From NCBI RefSeq assembly GCF_001279775.1, contig NZ_LGDG01000156.1, positions 130,395-194,394 of the forward strand: a stretch of DNA of 64,000 bases, in the 5' to 3' direction. The stretch comes from Streptomyces sp. MMG1533 (GTDB lineage Bacteria; Actinomycetota; Actinomycetes; Streptomycetales; Streptomycetaceae). Within the stretch, counting starts at the first letter, position 1; every line of letters begins with the position of its first letter. Below the pieces are notes generated by a model. It had not been told where the DNA came from. It made no database searches and saw nothing but the letters and a program-made list of their open reading frames with translations. Below are positions 51,545 through 59,870 of the stretch, piece by piece. Position numbers and translations under genes: made by a program.

Positions 51545-52927
51545 TCAGCCCTTGGCCCTGGCCCGCTGCCACACGTACCCCACGACCGCCAGGACCACCG
51601 TCATCCCGCCCGTCGAGTACAACTGCACCCGCGTGTCCGGCTCACGGGCCATCAGGACGAAGATGGCCACCATCCCGGCCAGTGCCACCCATGTCAGCAC
51701 GGGGAAGGCCCACATGCGTACGGTCAGCCGTTCCGGGGTCTCGCGCTCCAGGCGGCCCCGCAACCGCAGCTGCGAGACCGCGATGAAGATCCAGACGACG
51801 AGGATGACCGCGCCGATCATGTTGAGGAGCCAGGGGAAGACGTCGTCCGGGCGCCAGTAGCTCAGGATCACGCAGACGAAGCCGAAGACGCAGGACACGA
51901 GGACCGCGATGCGGGGGACGCCGCCCGAGACCCGGCCGAGCGCGCTCGGACCCTGGCCGCGCTCGACCAGGGAGTAGGCGATGCGCGAGGAGCCGTAGAT
52001 GTTGGCGTTCATCGCGGACAGAAGGGCGACGAGGACGACCACGTTCATCAGCTGCCCGGCGCCGGGGATGCCGAGGTGGTCGAGGGCGGCGACGTACGGG
52101 CCCTTCTCCACGACCTCCTTCGAGTCCCAGGGGACGAGGGTGACGATGACCGCCATCGAGCCGATGTAGAAGAGCGCGATGCGCCACATCGCCGTACGGA
52201 CCGCGCTCGCCACGCCGCGTACCGGGTCCTGCGACTCGGCCGCCGCGATGGTCACGGTCTCCAGGCCGCCGTACGCGAAGACGGAGGCGAGCAGGCCGAT
52301 GACCAGGCCCTCGCTGCCGTTCGGGAGGAAGCCGCCCTCTCCCAGGAGGTTCGCCGTCCCGGGGGCGTCCGTGCCCGGCAGGACGCCCGCGATCGCCAGG
52401 ACGCCGAGGACCAGGAACAGGGTGATCGCGCCGACCTTCAGGGCCGCGAACCAGAACTCGAACTCGCCGAAGTTCTTCACCGCGGCGAGGTTCGCGCCGC
52501 AGAAGACCAGCATGAACAGCGCCACCCAGGCCCACTCGGGCGTCCCCGGCAGCCAGCCCGTCACGATCTTCGCCGCGCCGATGCCCTCCAGGCCGACGGC
52601 CGTGCAGAGCAGGACCCAGAAGGACCAGCCGGCGGTGAAGCCGGCCCAGGGGCCGATCGCGCGCTCGGCGTGCGCGGAGAAGGAGCCGGAGGACGGGTAG
52701 GCGGCCGACATCTCGCCGAGCATCCGCATCACCAGCATCACGAGGATGCCGGAGAGGGCGTACGCGATGACGATCGACGGACCGGCGGCGGCGATCCCGG
52801 CGCCGGAGCCGACGAACAGGCCGGCGCCGATGACACCGCCGAGGGCGATCATCGACAGGTGGCGCTGTTTGAGGCCGTGGGACAGGGAGGCGTCCGTGGG
52901 GGGCGTCTCTGCGGTGGTGCGGGGCAT
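51545..52927 (-). CDS. APC-family amino acid permease
   Basis: A 460-residue secondary transporter with 12 hydrophobic helices. The family signature LSMIALGGVIGAGLFVGSG is at TM1, and GILVMLVMRMLGEMSAAYPSSGSFSAHAERAIG follows. ESQDPVRGVASAVRTAMWRI is the AAT-subfamily loop (GabP/AnsP/LysP type). Import of an amino acid by proton symport is expected. ATG 52927 is used. It starts 114 nt after the TauD stop but beyond a strong hairpin, so it is probably a separate unit from the sulfonate operon. Confidence 0.88.
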   Translation of the reverse strand: MPRTTAETPPTDASLSHGLKQRHLSMIALGGVIGAGLFVGSGAGIAAAGPSIVIAYALSGILVMLVMRMLGEMSAAYPSSGSFSAHAERAIGPWAGFTAGWSFWVLLCTAVGLEGIGAAKIVTGWLPGTPEWAWVALFMLVFCGANLAAVKNFGEFEFWFAALKVGAITLFLVLGVLAIAGVLPGTDAPGTANLLGEGGFLPNGSEGLVIGLLASVFAYGGLETVTIAAAESQDPVRGVASAVRTAMWRIALFYIGSMAVIVTLVPWDSKEVVEKGPYVAALDHLGIPGAGQLMNVVVLVALLSAMNANIYGSSRIAYSLVERGQGPSALGRVSGGVPRIAVLVSCVFGFVCVILSYWRPDDVFPWLLNMIGAVILVVWIFIAVSQLRLRGRLERETPERLTVRMWAFPVLTWVALAGMVAIFVLMAREPDTRVQLYSTGGMTVVLAVVGYVWQRARAKG

Positions 52928-52973
52928 GGGCGCGGCTCGTCCAATGCGTGAGATGGGCAAAAACGCCCACAGT

Positions 52974-53011
52974 CTGGGCAGCCTCTCCGGTCAGGAGGAG
53001 AGACTGCCCAG
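52974..53011 (-). terminator. Terminator of the sulfonate operon
   Basis: CTGGGCAGCCTCTCC (52974-52988) and GGAGAGACTGCCCAG (52997-53011) form a 15-bp stem with one mismatch and an 8-nt loop, 30 nt past the TauD stop on the minus strand. Confidence 0.75.
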
Positions 53012-53040
53012 TATGCGGACGCTCGTGCCACGCAGAGTGG

Positions 53041-53937
53041 TTACGCCGCCACGGAAGTGTAGTGCGAGGCGTCCCCCTCGATCACGTAGCTTTCCTTGCC
53101 CTCCACGCCCACCGGAACGTCACCGGCGACGGTCACCCGGTGCAGACGGCGCGGCAGGCCGTCGTAGTTGTCGATGGCGTAGTGCTGGGTGATGCGGTTG
53201 TCGAAGAGAACGAGCTGGTTCTCCGACCAGCGGTGGCGCAGGATGTTCTCCGGGCGGGTGACGTACGACTGGAACAGGTCGAGGATCTTGCGGGACTCGC
53301 TCACCGACAGGCCGACGATCCGCTGCGCGAACCCGCCGATGAACAGGCCGCGTTCGCCGGTCAGCGGGTGGACGCGGACGACCGGGTGGGCCGTGCGGTA
53401 CTTGATCGACGTGAACTGGGCGCGTGCGGCGGCCTGTGCCTCGTCGACCGTCTCCTCCGGCACCGCGTAGTCGTAGTCGTTGGTGTGCTCCGCCCACAGG
53501 GTGTCGGCCAGCAGCCGCAGCGGCTGGGGCAGGTCGCGGTAGGCGGCGGCCGAGTTGGCGATCAGGGTCTCGCCGCCGTACGGCGGGATCGTGATGCTGC
53601 GCAGGGTGCTGGCCTGCGGCGGGTTGAGGACGAAGGTGACGTCCGTGTGCCAGTGGTTGGCGGCGCGGCCGCGCTCGCTGTCGACGGGCAGGACGTTCGG
53701 TACGCCGTCGACGGACGGCACGGTCGGGTGGGCGGTGGTGATGTCCCCGAAGTGCCGGACGAAGGCCTGCTGGCCCTCGTCGTCGAGGTTCACGTCGTCG
53801 AAGACCAGCGCCTTGTGGATGTTCAGCGCGTCTCGGAGGGCGACGACCGTCTCCTCGTCGAGGGGCTTGGCGAGGTCGACGCCGGAGATCTGGGCGCCGA
53901 TGTTCGCGGTGACCTTGCGGATCTCGATGTCTGACAT
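53041..53937 (-). CDS. TauD/TfdA-family Fe(II)/2-oxoglutarate dioxygenase
   Basis: A 298-residue dioxygenase that releases sulfite or sulfate from organosulfur compounds such as taurine or alkyl sulfates. The iron triad is readable: H97 and D99 in NHWHTDVTF and distal H252 in RITQHYAID, with the 2-oxoglutarate Arg in RRLHRVTVAGD (near R267). The combination resembles alkylsulfatase AtsK and TauD. It is the fifth gene of the organosulfur operon, 13 nt after the flavin monooxygenase, and is followed by the terminator hairpin. Exact substrate is open. Confidence 0.9.
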   Translation of the reverse strand: MSDIEIRKVTANIGAQISGVDLAKPLDEETVVALRDALNIHKALVFDDVNLDDEGQQAFVRHFGDITTAHPTVPSVDGVPNVLPVDSERGRAANHWHTDVTFVLNPPQASTLRSITIPPYGGETLIANSAAAYRDLPQPLRLLADTLWAEHTNDYDYAVPEETVDEAQAAARAQFTSIKYRTAHPVVRVHPLTGERGLFIGGFAQRIVGLSVSESRKILDLFQSYVTRPENILRHRWSENQLVLFDNRITQHYAIDNYDGLPRRLHRVTVAGDVPVGVEGKESYVIEGDASHYTSVAA

Positions 53938-53950
53938 GTGCGGGTTCCTT

Positions 53951-55306
53951 TCAGGCGCGGGCGAGCGCGGATTCCTGGACGGGGCTGACGTACTGGTTGG
54001 CGGGGCGCGGGAGGCCGTAGCGCTCGCGCAGGGTGCGGCGCGGGCCGTATTCCGTGCGGAGCAGGCCGCGGGTGCGCAGGATCGGGACGACGTGGTCGAC
54101 GAAGGTGTCCAGGCCGGAGGGCAGGACCGCGGGCATGATGTTGAAGCCGTCGGCGGCGCCGTGCGTGAACCACGTCTCGATCGCGTCGGCGACCTGCTCG
54201 GGCGTGCCCGCGAAGGTGAGGTGCCCGCGACCGCCGCCCAGGCGGCCGATCAGCTGCCGCACGGTGAGGCGCTCGCGCCGCCCGAGCTCCACGATGAGCG
54301 TGTAGCGGCTCTTGGCGCCCTCGATGGCGCTCTCCGGAGGCAGGTCGGCGGGGAGGCGGGCATCCAACTCCAGTGTTCCCGGCTCCAGTTGCAGCAGGCT
54401 CTCCAGTCGGCCCAGACCGTGCGTGTACACGATGTGGTCTTCGAGGAGCTGCTCGGCCGCCAGCGCCTCGGCCTCCGTCGATCCGATCACCGGGACGATG
54501 CCGGGCAGCACCTTGATGTGCTCGGGGTCGCGACCGGCTGCCGCGGTACGGGACTTGAGGTCGGCGTAGAAAGCCTGCGCGTCCTCGATGGTCTGCTGGG
54601 CGGTGAACACCGCCTCCGCGTACCGCGCCGCGAAGCGTTTTCCGTCCTCGCTCGACCCCGCCTGCACCAGCAGCGGGTAACCCTGCGGGGTACGCGGCAC
54701 GTTGAGGGCGCCCGCGACGCTGAAGTACGGCCCCTCGTGCCGGGGCGGATGGATCTTCGTGTCGTCGCCCCAGACGCCGGCCGCCTTGTCGGCGACGATC
54801 GCGTCGTCCTCCCAGCTGTCCCACAGCTTCAGGGCCACGTCGAGGAACTCGGCGGCGCGGGCGTAGCGCTCGGCGTGCGCGGGCTCGGCCTCCAGGCCGA
54901 AGTTGCGGGCGGCCTCGGCACCGGCCGTGGTGACGATGTTCCAGCCCGCCCGGCCGCCGCTGATGATGTCCAGCGAGGCGAACTTGCGGGCCAGGTTGTA
55001 GGGGGAGTTGTAGGAGGTGGAGGCGGTGGCGATCAGGCCGATGTGCTCGGTGGCCGTCGCCAGCGCGGTCAGCAGGGTGAGCGGCTCCAGGGCCCCGGCG
55101 GGCCGCTGGGCCAGGTTGCCCCACAGCTGTGGCCCGTCGGCGAGGAACAGGGAGTCGAAGGTGCCGCGTTCGGCGATCCGGGCGAGGTGGACGTAGTGCG
55201 CGAGGTCCACGTGCGCGTACGGGTCGCTCTCCGGCAGCCGCCACGACGCCTCGTGGTGGCCGGTGTTCATCAGGAACGCGTTGAGATGGAGCTGTCTGGT
55301 GGTCAC
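53951..55306 (-). CDS. FMN-dependent (LLM-class) sulfonate/organosulfur monooxygenase
   Basis: A 451-residue luciferase-like monooxygenase of the NtaA/SnaA/DszA branch. Family blocks: LNAFLMNTGHHEASWR, FDSLFLADGPQLWGN, STSYNSPYNLARKFASLDIISGGRAGWNIVTT, and LLVQAGSSEDGKRFAARYAEAVFT. It uses FMNH2 from a separate reductase to cleave C-S or C-N bonds. GTG 55306 overlaps the ATPase stop by 4 nt. In a SsuABC-TauD operon, desulfonation or sulfur scavenging is the clear role. Substrate specificity cannot be read. Confidence 0.88.
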   Translation of the reverse strand: MTTRQLHLNAFLMNTGHHEASWRLPESDPYAHVDLAHYVHLARIAERGTFDSLFLADGPQLWGNLAQRPAGALEPLTLLTALATATEHIGLIATASTSYNSPYNLARKFASLDIISGGRAGWNIVTTAGAEAARNFGLEAEPAHAERYARAAEFLDVALKLWDSWEDDAIVADKAAGVWGDDTKIHPPRHEGPYFSVAGALNVPRTPQGYPLLVQAGSSEDGKRFAARYAEAVFTAQQTIEDAQAFYADLKSRTAAAGRDPEHIKVLPGIVPVIGSTEAEALAAEQLLEDHIVYTHGLGRLESLLQLEPGTLELDARLPADLPPESAIEGAKSRYTLIVELGRRERLTVRQLIGRLGGGRGHLTFAGTPEQVADAIETWFTHGAADGFNIMPAVLPSGLDTFVDHVVPILRTRGLLRTEYGPRRTLRERYGLPRPANQYVSPVQESALARA

Positions 55307-56037
55307 TGATGGTCCTCCGTCACGCCGAGCGCGGCCAGCAGCCGCTCCCGGTACTCGCCCAGCAGCGGATCCCGGTACGAGCGCGGATGCGGGCGGTCGA
55401 TGGTCAGGTCGAGGCCGATACGGCCCTGGTCGAGGACGAGGACCCGGTCGGCGAGCACGATCGCCTCGTCCACGTCGTGGGTGACGAGCAGTACGGAGGG
55501 CCGGTGGCGCTCCCACAGCTCCCTCAGCAGGACGTGCATCCGGATCCGGGTGAGCGCGTCGAGGGCGCCGAACGGCTCGTCGGCCAGCAGGAGTTCCGGC
55601 TCGCGGACGAGGGAGCGGGCCAGGGCGGCGCGCTGCGCCTCGCCGCCGGACAGCTCGTTCGGCCAGGCCCGTTCGCGGCCCTTCAGGCCCACTTCGGCGA
55701 GGGCCTCGCGTCCCTTCCGGTCCGCCTCCTTGCCGTCGAGGCCGAGCAGGACGTTGTCGAGGACGCGCTGCCAGGGCAGCAGCCGGGAGTCCTGGAAGAC
55801 GACCGACACCCTCTCCGGCGCGGTCAGCCGGCCGCTCCCGACGACCTCGTGATCGAGTCCGGCGACCGCCCGCAGCAGCGTGCTCTTTCCGGAGCCGCTG
55901 TGCCCGAGCAGGGCGGTGAACTGTCCGGCGGGGAGGTCGAGGTCGATGTCGTCGAGGACCGTACGTCCGTCGAACGACCGTGTCAGGCCCCGGAGTCGGA
56001 CGGCCGGGCGGGTCAGCTGCTCAGCGTGCGGCGCCAT
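55303..56037 (-). CDS. ssuB: Sulfonate/nitrate-type ABC transporter ATPase (SsuB-like)
   Basis: A 244-residue ATPase. Walker A GHSGSGKSTLL near residues 42-52, Q-loop VVFQDSRLLPWQRVLDNV (typical of SsuB/TauB), signature LSGGEAQRAALARSLV, Walker B ELLLADEPFGALDALTR and H-loop VTHDVDEAI. ATG 56037 overlaps the permease 3' end by 25 nt. Together with the permease and the lipoprotein it imports aliphatic sulfonates or sulfate esters. Confidence 0.88.
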   Translation of the reverse strand: MAPHAEQLTRPAVRLRGLTRSFDGRTVLDDIDLDLPAGQFTALLGHSGSGKSTLLRAVAGLDHEVVGSGRLTAPERVSVVFQDSRLLPWQRVLDNVLLGLDGKEADRKGREALAEVGLKGRERAWPNELSGGEAQRAALARSLVREPELLLADEPFGALDALTRIRMHVLLRELWERHRPSVLLVTHDVDEAIVLADRVLVLDQGRIGLDLTIDRPHPRSYRDPLLGEYRERLLAALGVTEDHQ

Positions 56038-56861
56038 GACAGCACCCTCCGTTCGATCAGACGGACCGCGCTGTCGGAGATCAGGCCGAAGACGCCGTAG
56101 ACGACCAGGCCGACGAGGATGACGTCCGTCTGGCCGTAGTTCTGGGCCTGGAACATCATGTAGCCGAGTCCGCTGGTGGCGTTGATCTGCTCCAGCACGA
56201 CCAGGCCCAGCCAGGAGCCGGTCACGCCGAGCCGCAGCCCGACGAAGAAGCCGGGCAGCGCGCCGGGGATGACGATCCGCCGGATGAAGGCGTACCTCGA
56301 CAGGCCCTGGACCTCGGCGAGTTCGACGTACCGGTGGTCGATTCCGGACAGCGCGGAGTGCGTGTTCAGGTAGATCGGGATGTAGACGACGATCGCGATG
56401 ATCGCGACCTTGAAGGTCTCGCCGATGCCCAGCCAGAGGATGAACAGCGGGATCAGACCGAGCGTCGGGATCGCCCGGTTGAGCTGCACCGACCCGTCGA
56501 TCAGCGCTTCGCCCGTCCGGCTGAGCCCGGAGGCCAGGGCGAGGGCGATGCCCGCGGCCAGGCCGATCGCGAAGCCGGAGCCCGCGCGTTGCAGCGAGGT
56601 CAGGACGTCGGTGGGCAACGTGCCGTCGGTCCACAGGTGGACGCCGGTCTCCAGCACCGTCCAGGGCGCCGGGATCGCACCGGGGTCGAGCTGTCCGGCG
56701 GCGGAGGCGGCGGCCCACAGGGCGAGGACGAGGGCGGGGCCGAGGAGGCGGGTGGCGGGCAGCCGCCTGCCGGGGGAGAGACGGCGGCGCCGGCGGACCT
56801 CGGGGCTGTCCTCGGCCGTGGTGACGGGTGCGGCTGCGGTCGTGGTCACGGCGGCGCTCAC
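56013..56861 (-). CDS. ssuC: Sulfonate-type ABC transporter permease (SsuC-like)
   Basis: A 282-residue permease with six hydrophobic segments after a basic N-terminus (RRRRRLSPGRRLP). The EAA loop reads VELAEVQGLSRYAFIRRIVIPGALPG near residues 185-210. ALWAAASAAGQLDPGAIPAPW and TLGLIPLFILWLGIGETFKVAII are characteristic of SsuC/TauC. GTG 56861 overlaps the binding-protein stop by 4 nt. Confidence 0.88.
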   Translation of the reverse strand: MSAAVTTTAAAPVTTAEDSPEVRRRRRLSPGRRLPATRLLGPALVLALWAAASAAGQLDPGAIPAPWTVLETGVHLWTDGTLPTDVLTSLQRAGSGFAIGLAAGIALALASGLSRTGEALIDGSVQLNRAIPTLGLIPLFILWLGIGETFKVAIIAIVVYIPIYLNTHSALSGIDHRYVELAEVQGLSRYAFIRRIVIPGALPGFFVGLRLGVTGSWLGLVVLEQINATSGLGYMMFQAQNYGQTDVILVGLVVYGVFGLISDSAVRLIERRVLSWRRTLSS

Positions 56862-57922
56862 CTCCGGTACTCCGCCGGTACGGACTTCGCCGCGATGCCC
56901 TCGAAACGCCGGTCGAAGAGCGAGTCGACCTTGAACCCCTTCACGAAGCCGCCTTCCGCCAGCAGATCGGCGGTCTCCTGCTCCCACTTCACGGCCTCGT
57001 CCCAACTCGGCGGGAACAGCGGCTTGTTGGCGAGCTCGGTGATCGACTGCGCCTGGGCGAGGCTCAGGTTCTGCGTCTTGACGTAGAACTCCTCGTTCCA
57101 GACGTCGGGGTGCTCGTACTGCCACACCTGGCCCTTCGCCCAGTACGGGATGTACGCGGCGACCGCGGCGGCCTTCGCGGAGTCCGAGAGCACGGAGGTC
57201 GGGGCCCACAGCAGGTTGAGCAGGTCGACGACGTCCGTGGTGATGGCGCGGGCGCCCTTGGACTCGTACTGCTGGAGATAGGCGGGCGCCTGCTGGTTGG
57301 CGAGCGGTGCGATGTCCACCTGGCCCGACTGCAGTGCCGTGAGGAACTGGTTGCTGGTCAGCGGCACGAGCTTCACGTCGTCGTACGCGAGCCCGGCCTT
57401 CTTCAACGCCCGCAGGAGGACGACGCCTTGGGCCTGGCCCTGCGAGAAGGCGAGCTTCTTGCCCTTGAAGTCCTCGACCGAGCGGATGTCGCTGCCGGGC
57501 TTGGTGGCGAAGAGGTAGTTCGGCTTGCGGGTGATGTTGATCGCGACGATCTTCGCGTCGTAGCCCTGGAACTGCGCCTGGATCGGCGGAATGCCCGCGT
57601 TGTTGGCGACGTCCAGGGACCCGGCGCGGAAGGCGTTGATGACATCGGGTCCGGCGCCGATGTTCGCCCAGCTGCTCACCTTGAAAGGCAGTTCGCCGAA
57701 CTTGGCGAGCCTGAACTGGAGTTGCTGGACGTTCTGGTACGAGGCGATCTTCAGGCCGGTGCCGGCGGGGACCGTCTTCGCCAGCGGCTCGGAGACGGAG
57801 GTCTTCGAGGCCGCCGCGCTGCTGCCGGCGCAGCCGCTCAGTCCGGCAGCGGCGGCGGAGATGCCGAGGAGAGAGGTGAGAAAGAGCCGTCGGTCGATTC
57901 CGGGCAGGGGCGGGGAAGGCAT
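56858..57922 (-). CDS. ssuA: Sulfonate-binding Tat lipoprotein (SsuA-like)
   Basis: A 354-residue substrate-binding protein. A twin-Arg motif (DRRLFLTSLLG, residues 10-20) is followed by lipobox LSGC with Cys31, so export is through Tat with lipid anchoring. The binding fold of the SsuA/NMT1 group shows LKIASYQNVQQLQFRLAKFG, AFRAGSLDVANNAGIPP and DFKGKKLAFSQGQAQGVVLLRAL. ATG 57922 has AGGGAG seven nt upstream, preferred to ATG 57943. It is the first structural gene, 155 nt after the MSCRTLCC leader stop. Confidence 0.88.
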   Translation of the reverse strand: MPSPPLPGIDRRLFLTSLLGISAAAAGLSGCAGSSAAASKTSVSEPLAKTVPAGTGLKIASYQNVQQLQFRLAKFGELPFKVSSWANIGAGPDVINAFRAGSLDVANNAGIPPIQAQFQGYDAKIVAINITRKPNYLFATKPGSDIRSVEDFKGKKLAFSQGQAQGVVLLRALKKAGLAYDDVKLVPLTSNQFLTALQSGQVDIAPLANQQAPAYLQQYESKGARAITTDVVDLLNLLWAPTSVLSDSAKAAAVAAYIPYWAKGQVWQYEHPDVWNEEFYVKTQNLSLAQAQSITELANKPLFPPSWDEAVKWEQETADLLAEGGFVKGFKVDSLFDRRFEGIAAKSVPAEYRR

Positions 57923-58058
57923 GGGAGGACTCCCTGAGTTCAAATGGCGAGGTGGCGCAGAGGCATGCGGAATTCCGGGCAGGAGAAAGCCGGAGGAATC
58001 CGGAGAAAGCCTGGGAGGCCGCCGGAGAAGGCGGAATTCACGCAGGAGGAGACGGACG

Positions 58059-58077
58059 CGCGGTGCGCGTCACCGCG
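58059..58077 (-). promoter_or_regulatory. Hairpin abutting the cysteine leader ORF
   Basis: CGCGGTG (58059-58065) and CACCGCG (58071-58077) form a 7-bp stem with a 5-nt loop beginning at the base next to the leader stop codon. A second stem CCGCC/GGCGG lies at 58019-58034. Their position suits attenuation dependent on ribosome stalling in the leader. Confidence 0.5.
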
Positions 58078-58104
58078 TCAGCAACAGAGGGTGCGACAGC
58101 TCAT
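58078..58104 (-). CDS. Eight-codon cysteine-rich leader peptide MSCRTLCC
   Basis: ATG AGC TGT CGC ACC CTC TGT TGC TGA reads MSCRTLCC, with three Cys codons including a final pair. No ribosome binding site precedes it. It lies seven nt after a -10 hexamer, so the transcript should be leaderless and begin at or next to this ATG. It precedes the SsuA/SsuC/SsuB/monooxygenase/TauD operon by 155 nt. Poly-cysteine leaderless short ORFs act as cysteine-responsive attenuators of sulfur genes in mycobacteria; the same logic fits here. Low Cys-tRNA would stall the ribosome and change the downstream fold. Confidence 0.75.
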   Translation of the reverse strand: MSCRTLCC

Positions 58105-58111
58105 GACCAGG

Positions 58112-58141
58112 ATGTTCCTTCCCTCGGACCGGCCCTGTCAA
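58112..58141 (-). promoter_or_regulatory. Promoter of the sulfonate operon
   Basis: On the minus strand TTGACA (58141-58136), an exact -35 consensus, is followed after 18 nt by GAACAT (58117-58112). The predicted start of transcription (about 58105) coincides with the leader ATG at 58104. Confidence 0.65.
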
Positions 58142-58158
58142 CATTCCGCGTTTCTGAA

Positions 58159-59403
58159 TTAATTCGCATCAGGTGAGGCGCCCAGCGGATCCCGATAGAG
58201 CACGTCCAGAGCCACCGATCCACCCGCCACGGCAAGCACGGAATCCGCGAAACTCGTCGGCACGACAGCCGCCGCCCGCTCCGCCCCGACCTCTTCCCGC
58301 AGCGCGGAAAGGCAGTCCTCGCGGTGCAGGACGCCGATTTCGGTGACGACGACGGTCTCCGGATTCAGCACGTCGAGCAACAGCCCGACGGCCCGCCCGA
58401 CCCGGCGCGCACGGTCCACCAACAGCTCTGTGGCCGCGGGGTCGCCGTCGGCCGCCGCGGCCACCACGTGCATCGGGTTCGCGCCGTCGGTGACACCCGC
58501 CTCCCGCGCCCGCCGGCACAGCGTGAGCTCGCTCAACTCGGCCTGGAGGCAGCCGGTACGGCCGCACTCGCAGGGCTCCGTGCCGCCCGGCACCGGCAGA
58601 TGGGCGATCGCGCCCGCCTGGGAACGCGGCCCGTGGTGCACCTGGTCGTGGGTGGCGAACGCCGCGTCGACCACGTTGCCGACGAACAGGTGCAGCACGC
58701 TCCCGCTGCCGCGCGCCCGCCCGAACAGCCGCTCCGCGTTGACCAACGCCCGCGCATGTCCGTCCACATGGACCGGTAGCCCGGTGTGTGCGCCGACCAC
58801 ATCCCGCACCGGCACATCCCGCCAGCCCAGCAGTGGGTGCGCGACAACGGTCCCGGAGTCCCGGTCCACCCAGCCGCCGACCGCCACGCCCACACCCAGC
58901 GCCCGGCATCCCGGAGCCGCGGCCAGCAGTGCCCCGAGCCCCTCGGCGGCGCGCGCCAGCGCCTGCCCGGGCTCGACGGCCCCGGTGTGCTTCAGCCGAC
59001 GCTCGGCCACCACCCGGCCGCGCAGATCCAGCAGCGCGACCGTGGTGTAGGGCACGGCCACATGGACCCCGCCCACAACGAACCGCGAGTCGTCCAGGTC
59101 GACCGGCACATGGGGCCGGCCCACCCCCTTGGACCGCCGGGGCGCGGCGGCCTCACGGATCAGACCGAGCCGCGTGAACCGGGCGCAGTAGTCGGTCACC
59201 GAGGCCGGGGACAGCCCGGTCAGCCGGGCGATGGTGCTGCGCGCGACCGGCCCGTGCTCCAGCACGGAGCGCAGCACGACGCTGGCACTGGTCCGGCGCC
59301 GGTCGGGGTCGGCGGCGCGCGGAATCGACGAGACAGGAGACGAAGAGAGGGAGGAGACAGGTGACGAAGACAGGGGAGGGTGTGCTGCCGCGGTACGGGG
59401 CAT
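58159..59403 (-). CDS. ROK-family transcriptional regulator
   Basis: A 414-residue ROK regulator. Winged helix: VLEHGPVARSTIARLTGLSPASVTDY at about residues 45-70. The ROK domain has VGVAVGGWVDRDSGTV, GAIAHLPVPGG and the zinc motif CECGRTGCLQAE, with Cys and His ligands near residues 270-280. A Ser/Pro-rich tract (SSSPVSS twice) opens the protein. ATG 59403 has GAGG nine nt upstream; ATG 59412 is alternative. It ends only 17 nt before the sulfonate operon promoter in the same orientation. Whether it controls that operon is not shown; ROK proteins usually sense sugars. Confidence 0.85.
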   Translation of the reverse strand: MPRTAAAHPPLSSSPVSSLSSSPVSSIPRAADPDRRRTSASVVLRSVLEHGPVARSTIARLTGLSPASVTDYCARFTRLGLIREAAAPRRSKGVGRPHVPVDLDDSRFVVGGVHVAVPYTTVALLDLRGRVVAERRLKHTGAVEPGQALARAAEGLGALLAAAPGCRALGVGVAVGGWVDRDSGTVVAHPLLGWRDVPVRDVVGAHTGLPVHVDGHARALVNAERLFGRARGSGSVLHLFVGNVVDAAFATHDQVHHGPRSQAGAIAHLPVPGGTEPCECGRTGCLQAELSELTLCRRAREAGVTDGANPMHVVAAAADGDPAATELLVDRARRVGRAVGLLLDVLNPETVVVTEIGVLHREDCLSALREEVGAERAAAVVPTSFADSVLAVAGGSVALDVLYRDPLGASPDAN

Positions 59404-59870
59404 GGGGATCATCCTCGGGAACGGGTCCGACAGTGCGCCGACTCAGGAGTCGAGGCGCATCGGATCCGCTCCGCCCGCCTCGCCCTACCGGCGGCGACAG
59501 ACGGCCGTGCCCACGCGTCGCAGGTCGACGTGGCGACGCGACGAGAAGTTCCGGGCCTGGGCAACCATGCGACCGAAGCTAGCAAAACGGTCCCACGCTG
59601 CCCAGACGGCGACCGACGGGCGAGACGGCGGGTGTCCACGCCGCGCATCTCATTGGCGGGACCCGACAGACCCCGCCCACCGTCCCTGCGTAGCCCTGGC
59701 CACTTCACCTCAGTGACCGGCATCACCCCGTACCCGGTGTAACTCCCATCCTTTGTCCGGAGTCCACCAAGCCCGCGCTTGCCCCTTTGTCGAGCGCTGA
59801 CGGTGATCGGCCCGAGGGCGCTGGGATAGCGTCCACGTGTCCCCCGTGCCCACCACCTCGCGGAGTCCCC
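59404..59870. other. Non-coding region between the ROK gene and bioY
   Basis: These 467 nt hold the divergent upstream regions of the ROK regulator and bioY. Open frames here are Arg/Pro-rich and lack ribosome binding sites, so I call none. GGAG at 59862-59865 is the bioY ribosome binding site. I see no convincing biotin operator or riboswitch. Confidence 0.5.

Noticed and set aside
59404..59870. Small plus-strand frames before bioY
   Set aside because: Arg/Pro-rich, no ribosome binding sites, overlapping in several frames; typical high-GC noise.
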